From the NCBI RefSeq assembly GCF_000420625.1, contig NZ_ATVH01000015.1:1-64000 (forward strand): 64,000 bases of DNA. Reading direction: 5' to 3'. Source of the stretch: Fodinicurvata sediminis DSM 21159 (lineage in GTDB: Bacteria > Pseudomonadota > Alphaproteobacteria > Kiloniellales > DSM-21159). Numbering within the stretch: the first letter of the stretch is position 1; the number at the start of each line of letters is the position of its first letter. The notes under the pieces were generated by a model. The model was not told the origin of the DNA. It did not search any database and saw only the letters and a list, made by a program, of their open reading frames with translations. Shown piece by piece: positions 24,045 to 32,455 of this stretch. Both the position numbers and the translations under genes were made by a program.

Positions 24045-24752
24045 CTACTCCTCTTTCTGTTGATCCGGCCCTTTGCCGGAAGTTGACGCAGGGAACTGCG
24101 CCAGGATGACGTCTGTGGCACGGCGCACGTGATCTTCGGCGGCCGCGCGTGCGGCCGCAGCATCGCCGGCCCGGATGGCGTCGATGATGCGGTTGATCTC
24201 CTGCAGCGTTTCGGGATAGCGCCCGGGCACCGAGAGCGACAGGCGGCGCAGCTGGCTGACCCGGTTGTTCAGCTGGACCAGGAACTGGCCCACAACACGG
24301 TTGTCGGCGCCCTCGATCAGGGTTTGGTAGAAGCGGTTCTTGACCTCAACCCGCTCGCTAGCGCGGCTCTCGTCGGCCAGCGCGTGCAGTTCGGCGGTGA
24401 TGTCGTAAAGCTGCTGGCGCTGCTCCGCTGTGGCGTTGCGGACGAAGTCCTCGGCGGCCAGCCCTTCCAGCACGCCACGTACGCGATAGATCTCCTCGGC
24501 CTGGCGCCGGTCGATGCTGGCCACCACGGGCCCGCGGTGCGGGATGTTGACCACCAGTTCCTCGGCGGCCAGCTGCTGCATGGCCTCACGCAGCAGGCCG
24601 CGGCTGACCCCGAAGGCCTCGCACAGCCGGCTTTCGGCCAAGCGCTCGCCGGGGGCGAAGCGGCCTTCCAGGATCGCCAGGCGCAACTGCTCCACCAGCT
24701 TGCCGCGCAGCGACAACGGCTCGCGTTCTATCTTCAGGTCCTCAAGTGTCAT
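24045..24752 (-). CDS. GntR-family regulator, FCD type
   Basis: A 235-residue repressor-type protein. The N-terminal winged helix-turn-helix is LRLAILEGRFAPGERLAESR then LCEAFGVSRGLLREAMQQLA (residues about 24-64). The C-terminal FCD ligand domain has the usual Arg, Asp and His positions (YRVRGVLEGLAAEDFVR, FYQTLIEGADN, EDHVRRATD). It is divergent from the ABC-transporter operon and heads the operon with the decarboxylase-like and dehydrogenase genes. It most likely binds the palindromes at 24789-24817 and responds to a substrate of that pathway. Confidence 0.88.
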   Translation of the reverse strand: MTLEDLKIEREPLSLRGKLVEQLRLAILEGRFAPGERLAESRLCEAFGVSRGLLREAMQQLAAEELVVNIPHRGPVVASIDRRQAEEIYRVRGVLEGLAAEDFVRNATAEQRQQLYDITAELHALADESRASERVEVKNRFYQTLIEGADNRVVGQFLVQLNNRVSQLRRLSLSVPGRYPETLQEINRIIDAIRAGDAAAARAAAEDHVRRATDVILAQFPASTSGKGPDQQKEE

Positions 24753-24788
24753 GTCCGCAGTCTCTCATTCATGGCTCATCCTGCTAAA

Positions 24789-24817
24789 TTGTAGGACAAT
24801 CCGTCAATAGTATTGAC
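24789..24817. promoter_or_regulatory. candidate GntR operators
   Basis: TTGTAGGACAA (24789-24799) fits the FadR/FCD half-site consensus TNGTNNNACNA exactly. Four bases later, GTCAATAGTATTGAC (24803-24817) is a palindrome with perfect 7-bp arms. A TTGACA hexamer overlaps its right end (24813-24818) without a convincing -10 at normal spacing. Both sites lie between the divergent GntR gene and the transporter operon. Confidence 0.6.
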
Positions 24818-24914
24818 AGAGCATTTTGCCCTGTCACATGCTGTGCCGATAATTCCAAGAACGGCCACCTCAGTAAACGGCCAGTGGCGGATCAACCCTG
24901 TGGGAGGAAGAAAG

Positions 24915-26153
24915 ATGGCGGAGTCCAAGAAAGATACCTTGAAAGGCGGCCTGCGTGTGACAAGGCGTACCGCGCTTGCAGGCGGGGCGGCAGCCCTGTC
25001 AATGCCCTTCGTTTCGCGCCTGGGGCGCGCGGCCGATCCGGTGAAGGTTGGTGTGGCGGTGCCGCTCAGCGGCGCCAACGCCCAATTCGGCATCAATTCG
25101 CGCAACGGCATCGAGCTGGTGGCCAACGAGATCAACGCCAACGGCGGCATCGAGGCCCTGGGCGGTGCGCCCATCGAACTGGTGGTCGCCGACACCACCT
25201 CCAGCGCCTCGACGGCGGCCACGGTGGCCCAGCGCATGGTCACAAGCGACAACGTGGTGGCCATCCTCGGTGCCTTCGCATCGTCGCTGACGCTGGGCAT
25301 TTCCGAGGTGACCGAGCGGCGCGGCGTGCCGCTGCTCACCATGTCCTTCTCGGACGAGATCACGGGACGCGGTTACAAGAACGTTTTCCAGGTCGTCTCC
25401 AAGGCCTCGACCATAGGCCAGGCGCAGTTCGGCTATACCCTCGACATTGCCGAGCTGGCCGGCGAGAATCTGGAGCGCGTGGCCATCATGTACGAGGACA
25501 CGGCCTATGGCACTTCGCAGGCCGGTGGGCTGCGCTCGGAGGCTGAAGCACGTGGCATCGAGCTGGTGATGGACGAGGCCTATCCGCTGGGCATTGCCGA
25601 TGTGACACAGCTGATCAACAAGCTGGACGCCTCGGAGGCGCAGCTGGTCTTCCCGGTGTCCTACCTGAACGACAGCCTTCTGATCGTGCGCACCATGCGC
25701 CAGCGCGGCCTGACCATTCCCGCCGTCGGCGGGGCGGCCGGCTATGTGATTCCCGACTTCCGCGAGGGGCTGGGCGAACTGGCCGAGGGCGTCATGTCGA
25801 TTTCGCCGGCCAACTATGACCAGGAGCCTGAGTTCACCGATCGTTTCCGTGACGAGTACGGCTACTTCATGGTGCACGAGGCGTTGGAGCACGCGACCCT
25901 GATGGGCTGCCTGAAGCAGGCGCTGGAGCGTGCCGGCGAGGCCAGTCCCGATGCCCTGCGCGAGCAGTTGACCGAAGGCGAGTTCGACCAGGGCTGGGCC
26001 ACGGCCATGAACGGCATGCCGGTGAAGTTCGACGAAACCGGCCTGAACGTCAACGCGCAGCCCGTCATGGTGCAGTGGCGCGATGGTGAGCTGGTCACGA
26101 TCTACCCCGAAGAGCTGGCCAAGGCCGAGCCCCTCTGGGGTGGCCAGGGGTAA
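24915..26153 (+). CDS. ABC transporter substrate-binding protein, branched-chain amino acid type
   Basis: A 412-residue periplasmic binding protein of the LivJ/HAAT group. The start is the ATG at 24915, behind GGGAGGAAG; an upstream in-frame ATG at 24813 falls inside the operator. The leader has a twin-arginine signal (VTRRTALAGGAAALSMPF, residues about 15-32) and is cut near GRAADP. The mature protein opens VKVGVAVPLSGANAQFG, typical of the type I fold. It delivers ligand to the permeases encoded next. Substrates of this family include amino acids, amides, urea and aromatic acids. Confidence 0.9.
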   Translation: MAESKKDTLKGGLRVTRRTALAGGAAALSMPFVSRLGRAADPVKVGVAVPLSGANAQFGINSRNGIELVANEINANGGIEALGGAPIELVVADTTSSASTAATVAQRMVTSDNVVAILGAFASSLTLGISEVTERRGVPLLTMSFSDEITGRGYKNVFQVVSKASTIGQAQFGYTLDIAELAGENLERVAIMYEDTAYGTSQAGGLRSEAEARGIELVMDEAYPLGIADVTQLINKLDASEAQLVFPVSYLNDSLLIVRTMRQRGLTIPAVGGAAGYVIPDFREGLGELAEGVMSISPANYDQEPEFTDRFRDEYGYFMVHEALEHATLMGCLKQALERAGEASPDALREQLTEGEFDQGWATAMNGMPVKFDETGLNVNAQPVMVQWRDGELVTIYPEELAKAEPLWGGQG

Positions 26154-26175
26154 GTCCCGACAGAAGACCCGGCCG

Positions 26176-26198
26176 GGCCGGCCTTTTCTGGGCCGGCC
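26176..26198 (+). other. stem-loop between binding-protein and permease genes
   Basis: GGCCGGCC (26176-26183), a TTTTCTG loop and GGCCGGCC (26191-26198) form a perfect 8-bp stem without a following T-run. Placed just after the binding-protein stop, it probably protects that part of the mRNA or attenuates downstream transcription so the binding protein is made in excess. Confidence 0.6.
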
Positions 26199-26237
26199 TG
26201 TCCCGGGCAGATTCTCTAAAACGGGGGGTGAGCGGCA

Positions 26238-27101
26238 ATGTCCGTCATACAGGCCCTGATCGACGGTCTCCTGATCGGCGGTGTCTATGCCGTTCTGTCT
26301 GTCGGTCTCAGTCTTGTCTTCGGCATCATGGGCATCGTGAACTTTGCCCATGGCGCCTTTCTGATGGTCGGCATGTATGTCGCCTATTTCCTTTGGCGCT
26401 ATCTGGGTCTCGATCCGCTGATCGGGGCCTTCGGGGCCTTCGCCCTGGTCTTCGCGGGCGGGATGGTCCTGCAGCGCGCACTGATCAAGCCGGTGCTCAA
26501 GGCACCCGAGGTGGCGCAGATATTCCTGACGGTGGGCCTGCTGATCACGCTGGAGAACGGCGCCCTGTTGCTGTTCGGGGCGGACTACCGCTCGGTCTCG
26601 ACGTCTTACCAGGTGATGGGTTTGAACCTGGGCGGCCTGATCATCAGCATGCCCTATCTGCTGGCCTTCCTGCTGTCGGTGGCCTCGGCCATGGGGCTTT
26701 GGCTTTTCATGCGCCGCACGCGCCTGGGCCGGGCCATGCGTGCCACGGCGCAGGACCCCATGGCGGCGCGCATCGTCGGTATCAACCCTGATCGCATGCA
26801 CCAGATCGCCTTCGGCCTGGGTGTCGGCCTGACGGCTTTCGGCGGCGCGGTGATCCTGCCTTATCTGACGGCCTCGCCCACAATCGGCACGAACTTCGTG
26901 GTGCTGATGTTCACGGCCGTGGTGCTGGGCGGCCTGGGCAGCGTTGCCGGCGCCCTGGTGGGTGGGCTGTCGGTCGGCGTGATCCAGTCGATCTCGGGCC
27001 TCCTGTTGCCGATACAGCAGCAGAACCTGGTGCTCTTCCTGATCTTCATCCTGGTGCTGGCGCTGCGGCCCAGCGGGTTGCTGCGGAGTGCCACCTCATG
27101 A
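26238..27101 (+). CDS. ABC transporter permease, LivH type
   Basis: A 287-residue inner-membrane permease of the branched-chain-amino-acid family with about eight helices. The opening ALIDGLLIGGVYAVLSVGLS followed by FGIMGIVNFAHGAFLMVGMY is the LivH signature, and the GLGSVAGALVGGLSVGVIQS loop contacts the ATPase. It lies 84 bp after the binding-protein gene and overlaps the next permease gene by ATGA (27098-27101). Confidence 0.93.
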   Translation: MSVIQALIDGLLIGGVYAVLSVGLSLVFGIMGIVNFAHGAFLMVGMYVAYFLWRYLGLDPLIGAFGAFALVFAGGMVLQRALIKPVLKAPEVAQIFLTVGLLITLENGALLLFGADYRSVSTSYQVMGLNLGGLIISMPYLLAFLLSVASAMGLWLFMRRTRLGRAMRATAQDPMAARIVGINPDRMHQIAFGLGVGLTAFGGAVILPYLTASPTIGTNFVVLMFTAVVLGGLGSVAGALVGGLSVGVIQSISGLLLPIQQQNLVLFLIFILVLALRPSGLLRSATS

Positions 27102-28096
27102 AGTCGTTGTCCGCACCCAATGTCGTCGCCCTCGTCCTGCTGGCGCTGGTGGCCGTGCTGGCCCCCTGGCTGCTGGGCGGAAACGAAACCTGGCTGCGCG
27201 TCATCACGCTGTGCTGCATGTTCGCTGCCATGGGGCAGGCCTGGAACATCCTGGGCGGACTTGCCAGCCAGATCTCTCTGGGTCATGCCGCCTTTTTCGG
27301 GGTTGGCGCCTACAGCTCGACCCTGTTGCTGATGCACTTCCAGATCAGTCCCTGGTTGGGCATGTTCGTGGGCATGGCGCTGGCTGTCGTGCTGGCGCTG
27401 GTGCTCAGCATTCCCACCTTTCGCCTGCGCGGTCACTACTTTGCGTTGGCCACCCTGGCGGCCGGTGAGGTCATGCGCCTGATCGCCATCAGCTGGTCGG
27501 ACCTGACCGGCGGGCCGGTGGGCATTTCCGTGCCCTATCTGCCCGAGGGCTCCTTTGCCATGTTCCAATTCGCCTCACAGGTCACCTATTATTTTGTGGG
27601 CCTGGGGCTGGCGGTGCTGGTCAGCCTGGTCTTCTGGTACATGAAGACCAGTGCCATTGGCTATCGGCTGCGTGCCGTGAAGGAGAATCAGGAGGCTGCC
27701 GAGGTGGTGGGTGTGAATACCTATCGCACCAAGCTGATCGCATCGATGGTTTCAGCCGCGTTGACGGCGCTTTGCGGCACCTTCTATGCCCAGTTCAACT
27801 ACTTCTTCGATCCCGACGCCGTCTTCTCCATTGCCTCGGTGTCGATCCAGATTGCGCTGATCACCATTCTGGGCGGCATCGGAACGCTGATCGGGCCGAT
27901 CCTGGGGGCGCTGTTCATCGTGCCGCTGGAGGAGACAATCAACGCGCAGCTGGGCGGCGAGGCCGCGGGCCTGTCGGCCTTTGTCTATGGCGTGATCCTG
28001 ATTGCGATCATCCTGTTCCGGCCGCATGGTCTGGCCTCGTTGTGGGACGAGGTGGTCGCTCTCTTCACGCGCGGCAGCAACAAAGGGGGACGCTAA
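27098..28096 (+). CDS. ABC transporter permease, LivM type
   Basis: A 332-residue second permease with about nine to ten helices. AWNILGGLASQISLGHAAFF is the LivM hallmark; FRLRGHYFALATLAAGEVMR and GGIGTLIGPILGALFIVPLE (the coupling loop) follow. It pairs with the LivH-type protein to form the channel. Its stop and the start of the first ATPase gene share one base (TAATG), so the transport genes are translationally coupled. Confidence 0.93.
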   Translation: MKSLSAPNVVALVLLALVAVLAPWLLGGNETWLRVITLCCMFAAMGQAWNILGGLASQISLGHAAFFGVGAYSSTLLLMHFQISPWLGMFVGMALAVVLALVLSIPTFRLRGHYFALATLAAGEVMRLIAISWSDLTGGPVGISVPYLPEGSFAMFQFASQVTYYFVGLGLAVLVSLVFWYMKTSAIGYRLRAVKENQEAAEVVGVNTYRTKLIASMVSAALTALCGTFYAQFNYFFDPDAVFSIASVSIQIALITILGGIGTLIGPILGALFIVPLEETINAQLGGEAAGLSAFVYGVILIAIILFRPHGLASLWDEVVALFTRGSNKGGR

Positions 28097-28875
28097 TGGC
28101 TGGGTCCCAGATATCAACGGCCACCCCCCTTATGGAGGTGAATGGCCTGACCAAGCAGTTCGGCGGCCTGACAGCGGTCAGTGATGTGAGTTTCACCCTG
28201 GGGCATCAGGAAATCCTGGGCCTGATCGGACCCAACGGAGCCGGCAAGACCACGCTCTATAACCTGCTGGTCGGGCTGACCAGGCCGACAGCGGGCCGTG
28301 TGCAACTGGACGGGAAGGATATCACCGGACAGAAGCCGCACCGCATCGCGGCGGCCGGGCTGACCAAGACCTTCCAGAACATCGCGCTTTTCGCCGAAAG
28401 CAGCGTTCTGGACAACGTGGTGACCGGTGCCCTGTTGCGCCATGGCCTGCAGGATGCACGGGACAAGGCAGCCGCCGTTCTGGATCGCGTCGGCCTGGCC
28501 GAGGCCAAGGACAAGCCAGCCGGCAGCCTGTCGTTTCCCGAAAGGGCGCGGGTGGAACTGGCGCGTGGTTTGGCGACCGAGCCGCGCGTTTTGTTGCTGG
28601 ACGAGGTGATGGCCGCCCTGACCCCGACCGAGATGGACGAAATGGTGGGCCTGATTCGCGACCTGAAGAAGGACGGTCTCTCCATCGTGGTGGTGGAGCA
28701 CCACATGCAGGCGGTCATGCGGCTGTGCGAACGGATCCTGGTGCTGAACTTCGGGGCCCTGATCGCCGATGGCACGCCACAGCAGATCGCGCGCGATCCG
28801 GTGGTGATCGAGGCCTATCTGGGCAGCTCGGCCGCCCATCATCAGGAGGAATCGGGGGAGGGTGCCCATGCTTGA
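28096..28875 (+). CDS. ABC transporter ATP-binding protein, LivG type
   Basis: A 259-residue ATPase. Walker A is GLIGPNGAGKTTLYN (about residues 43-57), Walker B is VLLLDEVMAALTPTE, and the switch His is in VVVEHHM. The ABC signature departs from LSGGQ/LSYGQ: the sequence reads SLSFPERARVELARGL, so the usual Gly and Gln are missing, as in some other members of this transporter group. It powers transport with the LivF-type partner encoded next, whose start lies inside this gene's end. Confidence 0.92.
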   Translation: MAGSQISTATPLMEVNGLTKQFGGLTAVSDVSFTLGHQEILGLIGPNGAGKTTLYNLLVGLTRPTAGRVQLDGKDITGQKPHRIAAAGLTKTFQNIALFAESSVLDNVVTGALLRHGLQDARDKAAAVLDRVGLAEAKDKPAGSLSFPERARVELARGLATEPRVLLLDEVMAALTPTEMDEMVGLIRDLKKDGLSIVVVEHHMQAVMRLCERILVLNFGALIADGTPQQIARDPVVIEAYLGSSAAHHQEESGEGAHA

Positions 28876-29572
28876 TATCAAGAACCTGCACGCCTCCTAC
28901 GGTTCGGGCGAAGTGCTGCACGGCGTGTCGCTGACAGTAGGCGATGGCGAATTCGTCACCATGATCGGTGCCAATACGGCCGGAAAGTCGACTCTCCTGC
29001 GCAGCATCTCGGGCTTGGTGCCACAGCGCAGCGGAGAGATTCGTTTCCGGGATCAGGACTTGATTGCCCTGCCATCACATCGCGTGCCCGAACTGGGCCT
29101 GGCTCATGTGCCCGAGGGGCGCCATGTCTTCGAGGCCATGACGGTCGAGGAGAACCTGGAGCTGGGTGCCTACAGCCGCCGCGATGCAGCGGCCATCGCA
29201 CGCAGTCTGGACAAGGTCTATACGCTCTTCCCCCGCCTGGCTGAACGACGCGGCCAGATGGCGGGGACGCTATCGGGTGGCGAACGGCAGATGGTGGCTG
29301 TGGGCCGTGGGCTGATGCTGGAGCCCAGTTTGTTGATCCTCGACGAACCCAGCCTGGGCTTGGCGCCCAAGGTGGTGGAGGAGATGCACCGGACGCTGGA
29401 GGAGATCCATGCCGAAGGCATGTCGATCCTGCTGGTCGAGCAGAACGTGGCGCTGGCACTCTCCGTGGCCCAGCGCGGCTATGTCCTGCAGTCGGGCGAG
29501 ATCGTGCTGTCCGGCAGTTCCAGGGAACTGGAAGCGGACGACCGTGTGCGCGAGGCCTATCTGGGGATTTGA
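28868..29572 (+). CDS. ABC transporter ATP-binding protein, LivF type
   Basis: A 234-residue ATPase; the start is set at the ATG at 28868, which begins MLDIKNLHASYGSGEVLHGV. Walker A reads GANTAGKSTLL (about residues 36-46): the second conserved Gly of GxxGxGKS is Thr here. The signature TLSGGERQMVAVGRGLM and Walker B LLILDEPSLGLAP are normal, as is the switch VEQNV. It is the last gene of the transporter operon and overlaps the LivG-type gene by 8 bp. The canonical signature here may compensate for the unusual one in its partner. Confidence 0.92.
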   Translation: MLDIKNLHASYGSGEVLHGVSLTVGDGEFVTMIGANTAGKSTLLRSISGLVPQRSGEIRFRDQDLIALPSHRVPELGLAHVPEGRHVFEAMTVEENLELGAYSRRDAAAIARSLDKVYTLFPRLAERRGQMAGTLSGGERQMVAVGRGLMLEPSLLILDEPSLGLAPKVVEEMHRTLEEIHAEGMSILLVEQNVALALSVAQRGYVLQSGEIVLSGSSRELEADDRVREAYLGI

Positions 29573-29653
29573 AGCTCGGCTGCGGCGCCAGTCAGGCCTC
29601 GCCGTGCGAATTGGCAGGGTACTGCGTGCTCGGATCTGGTGAGAATACTGTCT

Positions 29654-30253
29654 TTACAGCACCCCGGTGAACAGGGCGAGGCCGCCGCCCAGAGCTATGG
29701 CCAGGCCGGCCAGGGCGATGGCGCCGTCCTGCAGGATGACCGAAAGGCCGAAGGCGCCGATGGCGAGCCAGGCGATGACAGCGGCGAAGGGCACGACCTC
29801 CAGGGGCGGCACGGTGAGTGCGACCAGGATGCAGCATAGTGCCGCCATCTTCAGGCCAGGCCCGCGGATGAGGCGGGTCAGGCGCGGGCGGGCGACGGCG
29901 TCGACCCGACGGGCCAGGGGGCGCAGGCGTGCCAGAAAGGCGGCCAGCTTTTCCTGTTCCACCGAACGGCGCAGAATGAAGCTGGGCAGCCAGAGGTGCT
30001 TCTGGTTCACCAGAATCTGCCCGGCGACGGCGATGGTGCAGAAGGCAAAGAGCGTTGGCACTCCCGGAATGCCGCCCAGGGGCGAGATGGCGATCAGTGC
30101 GATCAGCAGCAGCAGAGGTCCGAAGGAGCGATAGCCCACGGCGTTCATCAATTCGTCCACGGAGACCTGGTCGCCATTGTCCTTGCCATTACCGGCGGCC
30201 TCCATGCGCGCCAACATGTCCTGCAGGCTCTGGGGGTGACTGGTCTGGGGCAT
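29654..30253 (-). CDS. ExoD-family membrane protein
   Basis: A 199-residue protein with the ExoD layout: a soluble N-terminus (VSVDELMNAVGYRSFGPLLL) and several hydrophobic segments with IALIAISPLGGIPGVPTLFA and VPPLEVVPFAAVIAWLAIGA. Rhizobial ExoD affects exopolysaccharide production and alkali tolerance, but its mechanism is unknown. It is convergent with the transporter operon and transcribed alone. A link to the polysaccharide locus is possible but not shown. Confidence 0.85.
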   Translation of the reverse strand: MPQTSHPQSLQDMLARMEAAGNGKDNGDQVSVDELMNAVGYRSFGPLLLLIALIAISPLGGIPGVPTLFAFCTIAVAGQILVNQKHLWLPSFILRRSVEQEKLAAFLARLRPLARRVDAVARPRLTRLIRGPGLKMAALCCILVALTVPPLEVVPFAAVIAWLAIGAFGLSVILQDGAIALAGLAIALGGGLALFTGVL

Positions 30254-30411
30254 GCAAGGTCCGGATGTCTGGATGGAGACGTTTCTGGACCCTAGCGGGC
30301 CCGGGTTTTCCCGGCAAGAGGCACCGCGGTTGGACGGGAACGTGCTTGCCCTTTCCGCACGGCGTCCCAGATTCAGGACTCTCTTATCTTATTTGCTGGA
30401 AAGGACCTGTC

Positions 30412-30786
30412 ATGCCTGTACGTCCAGTGTTTCTTGCCGCCGTTCTTGCGTTCACGCTTGGCCTCGCGCCTGTCCTCGCCTGGGCCCACCATGGCTGGAG
30501 CTGGGCGGAGGAAGAGAATTCCGAGCTCACCGGCGTGGTCGAAAGCACCAGCCTGGGCAATCCGCACGGCACCGTCACCCTGATGGTCGAGGGCGAGGCC
30601 TGGGAGGTCGAGGTGGGCCAACCCTGGCGCAACGAGCGTGCCGGCTTGAGCGAAGAGAACCTCTCCAAGGGCGCCGAGGTCACCGTCCAGGGTCACCGCT
30701 CGAAGGACGCAAATGAGCGCCGTCTCAAGGCCGAGCGCGTGATCATCGATGGCGAAGTGCACGATCTTTATCCGGGCCGCGACTGA
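30412..30786 (+). CDS. DUF6152-family exported protein
   Basis: A 124-residue protein with a Sec signal peptide (VFLAAVLAFTLGLAPVLAWA, cut before HHGWSW). The mature part matches DUF6152: HHGWSWAEEENSELTGVVES, GNPHGTVTLM, VEVGQPWRNERAGL, KAERVIIDGEVHDLYPGRD. The fold is probably a small OB-like beta barrel. It is co-directional with the membrane protein encoded at 30817, 30 bp away, a pairing often seen for this family. Function unknown; the conserved N-terminal His pair may bind metal. Confidence 0.8.
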   Translation: MPVRPVFLAAVLAFTLGLAPVLAWAHHGWSWAEEENSELTGVVESTSLGNPHGTVTLMVEGEAWEVEVGQPWRNERAGLSEENLSKGAEVTVQGHRSKDANERRLKAERVIIDGEVHDLYPGRD

Positions 30787-30816
30787 CGACAAGCGGCCAA
30801 TGCCCTGAGGCCAGGC

Positions 30817-31293
30817 GTGCTGACCGCGCTTCTCGAACTGCTGCGCGACAGCGGCCCCGCCGTCTTCCTGCGCGGCGGGCGCTGGAGCTATGGGCTGGTC
30901 AACGGCGCCCACATCCTGGGCCTGGCTCTGCTGGGGGGCGCCATCCTGCCGCTGGACCTGCGCCTGGCCGGCCTGTGGCGCAGCGAACCGGCGGAGCGGC
31001 TGGCGCGCGTGCTGCTGCCGGTGGCCATGACCGGCTTGGGCCTGGCCGTGGCGACGGGCCTGCTGCTGTTCTCGGTGCGCCCCTTCGAGTACCTGGCCAA
31101 CCCCTTCTTCTTGGCCAAGCTGGCCCTGGTGGCGCTGGCCGTCGCCAATGCGCTCTGGCTGCGCCTCTCGCCCGACTGGCGAACCCTGCGCGAAGACGGC
31201 CGCGTATCCCGCCGCCTGGCCGCGGCCGGCCTGGTCTCACTCCTCCTCTGGATCGCCGCCCTGTTCTGCGGCCGCCTGGTCGCGTTCGTGTAA
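30817..31293 (+). CDS. small membrane protein, DUF6644-like
   Basis: A 158-residue protein with four predicted membrane helices: the segment from YGLVNGAHILGLALLGGAIL, LLPVAMTGLGLAVATGLLLF, FLAKLALVALAVANALWL and a C-terminal LVSLLLWIAALFCGRLVAF. It starts at the GTG at 30817. The two conserved His/Arg positions after the first helix suggest a cofactor or metal role, but nothing catalytic is identifiable. It probably works with the DUF6152 protein encoded just upstream. Confidence 0.65.
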   Translation: MLTALLELLRDSGPAVFLRGGRWSYGLVNGAHILGLALLGGAILPLDLRLAGLWRSEPAERLARVLLPVAMTGLGLAVATGLLLFSVRPFEYLANPFFLAKLALVALAVANALWLRLSPDWRTLREDGRVSRRLAAAGLVSLLLWIAALFCGRLVAFV

Positions 31294-31363
31294 TCTAAGA
31301 TTGAAGTTTTGTTTAATTTCCAGGAATAACATCCTGTAGTTGCTTCAGAATTCTGTTGGACAG

Positions 31364-31380
31364 TTATCATGAAGTGATAA
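31364..31380. promoter_or_regulatory. candidate autoregulatory operator of the toxin-antitoxin pair
   Basis: TTATCA (31364-31369), a five-base spacer, then TGATAA (31375-31380) form a perfect 6-bp dyad 6 bp before the GTG start of the DUF6516 gene. Its place suits autorepression by the HTH protein encoded second. Confidence 0.45.
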
Positions 31381-31386
31381 TATAAA

Positions 31387-31743
31387 GTGCCGATAGAGCA
31401 TGATTCCACACTGGATACACTTCTGGAACTTGATGGAACGGTCTTTGTTATAGACCCGGACGGCATCTACAAGGTTCGCTTTAGAGTGACCCGTATTCGA
31501 CCGGGTCCGGAGAAGCCGCACGGTCTGGACTATTCCCTTACGCTTCACGGGAAGGATGGGCAAAGGATTGCCGGCTTCGACAATGCCCATCCTGTCGAGC
31601 GGCAAAAGCGGGGAGAGCCAATGGATCACCGCCATCGGTTCAGGACCGTCAGACCGTATGAGTATCAGGATGCGGCCACGCTTCTAGAGGATTTCTGGGT
31701 GCTGGTGGACTCCGTGCTCAAGGAGGAAGGAGCGTTGTCATGA
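31387..31743 (+). CDS. DUF6516-family protein (putative toxin)
   Basis: A 118-residue protein with GTVFVIDPDGIYKVRFRVTR, GLDYSLTLHGKDGQRIAGFD, then NAHPV and HRHRFRTVRPYEYQDAATLLED, which fit the DUF6516 family. This family is usually encoded directly before an HTH partner and is treated as a putative toxin. It starts at the GTG at 31387; no nearby in-frame ATG exists. It overlaps the next gene by ATGA (31740-31743). The conserved His/Asp/Arg residues would suit a nuclease, which is inference only. Confidence 0.65.
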   Translation: MPIEHDSTLDTLLELDGTVFVIDPDGIYKVRFRVTRIRPGPEKPHGLDYSLTLHGKDGQRIAGFDNAHPVERQKRGEPMDHRHRFRTVRPYEYQDAATLLEDFWVLVDSVLKEEGALS

Positions 31744-32132
31744 CGACGTTGAGGATCGGTATCGCCAGCTATGAAGAAATGAAGGCGCGAAGCCTGGCGA
31801 TTGCGCGTGGCGAGGTGAAGCCCGGGCCCGAGGAGCCGAAGGTGTGGTTCACCTCCACTGAGTCCTTCGCGAAGCTGCTGTCGTCGGGGAACAGGGACCT
31901 GTTGAAGATTATTGCCGAAACGTCCCCGGCTTCGCTCGAGGAGCTCTCGGGTCTCACGGGGCGGGCCAAATCCAACCTGTCTCGAACGCTCAAGACCCTG
32001 GAGAGCTATGGCCTGATCCGCATAGACCGTGGTTCGAGAGGGCGTGTCATGCCGCGCGTTACAGCGGACAGGCTGGAACTGGACCTGCCGCTGGTTGAGA
32101 AAGTGGTGGGGGTCGAGACGGAGGCGGGGTGA
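31740..32132 (+). CDS. HTH-domain protein (putative antitoxin)
   Basis: A 130-residue protein. Residues about 60-105 are a MarR/ArsR-like winged helix: ETSPASLEELSGLTGRAKSN then LSRTLKTLESYGLIRIDRG. The N-terminal LRIGIASYEEMKARSLAIAR is the typical partner-binding segment of this antitoxin type. It is coupled to the DUF6516 gene by a 4-bp overlap. It probably neutralises that protein and represses the pair through the dyad at 31364-31380. Confidence 0.7.
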   Translation: MTTLRIGIASYEEMKARSLAIARGEVKPGPEEPKVWFTSTESFAKLLSSGNRDLLKIIAETSPASLEELSGLTGRAKSNLSRTLKTLESYGLIRIDRGSRGRVMPRVTADRLELDLPLVEKVVGVETEAG

Positions 32133-32359
32133 TGCCTGCAGCCGGGATGTTTCAACGCTTTTCCACACTGACTTGTCCGCTTTGTGGGTATGTGTCGCGC
32201 GATGAGATGCCGACCGACGCCTGTCAGTACTTCTATGACTGCAAGGGTTGCGGCGCCGTGCTGAAGCCCCTGCCGGGGGACTGCTGCGTCTACTGCTCCT
32301 ACGGCGATGTGAAATGCCCGCCAGTGCAGCTTGGCGATGGCTGCTGTCAGGACTCCTGA
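32132..32359 (+). CDS. GDCCVxC-domain small zinc-binding-type protein
   Basis: A 75-residue cysteine-rich protein. A first CPLCGYVSRDEMP knuckle is followed by YDCKGCGAVLKPLPGDCCVY and CSYGDVKCPPVQ, the GDCCVxC signature. Ten Cys residues suggest metal binding. The ATG at 32132 shares a base with the antitoxin stop; a GTG at 32129 is also possible. Family members often sit beside mercury or other metal-handling genes, which are not visible here. Function unknown. Confidence 0.75.
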   Translation: MPAAGMFQRFSTLTCPLCGYVSRDEMPTDACQYFYDCKGCGAVLKPLPGDCCVYCSYGDVKCPPVQLGDGCCQDS

Positions 32360-32455
32360 GATCACTTTGATATCAGGCGGACAGGCGGGCCAGCTTGTGC
32401 ACTGGGCAGGAAATGCGCAAGGTTGTAGACTCTTCCGGACAGCAAGGAGAAGACG

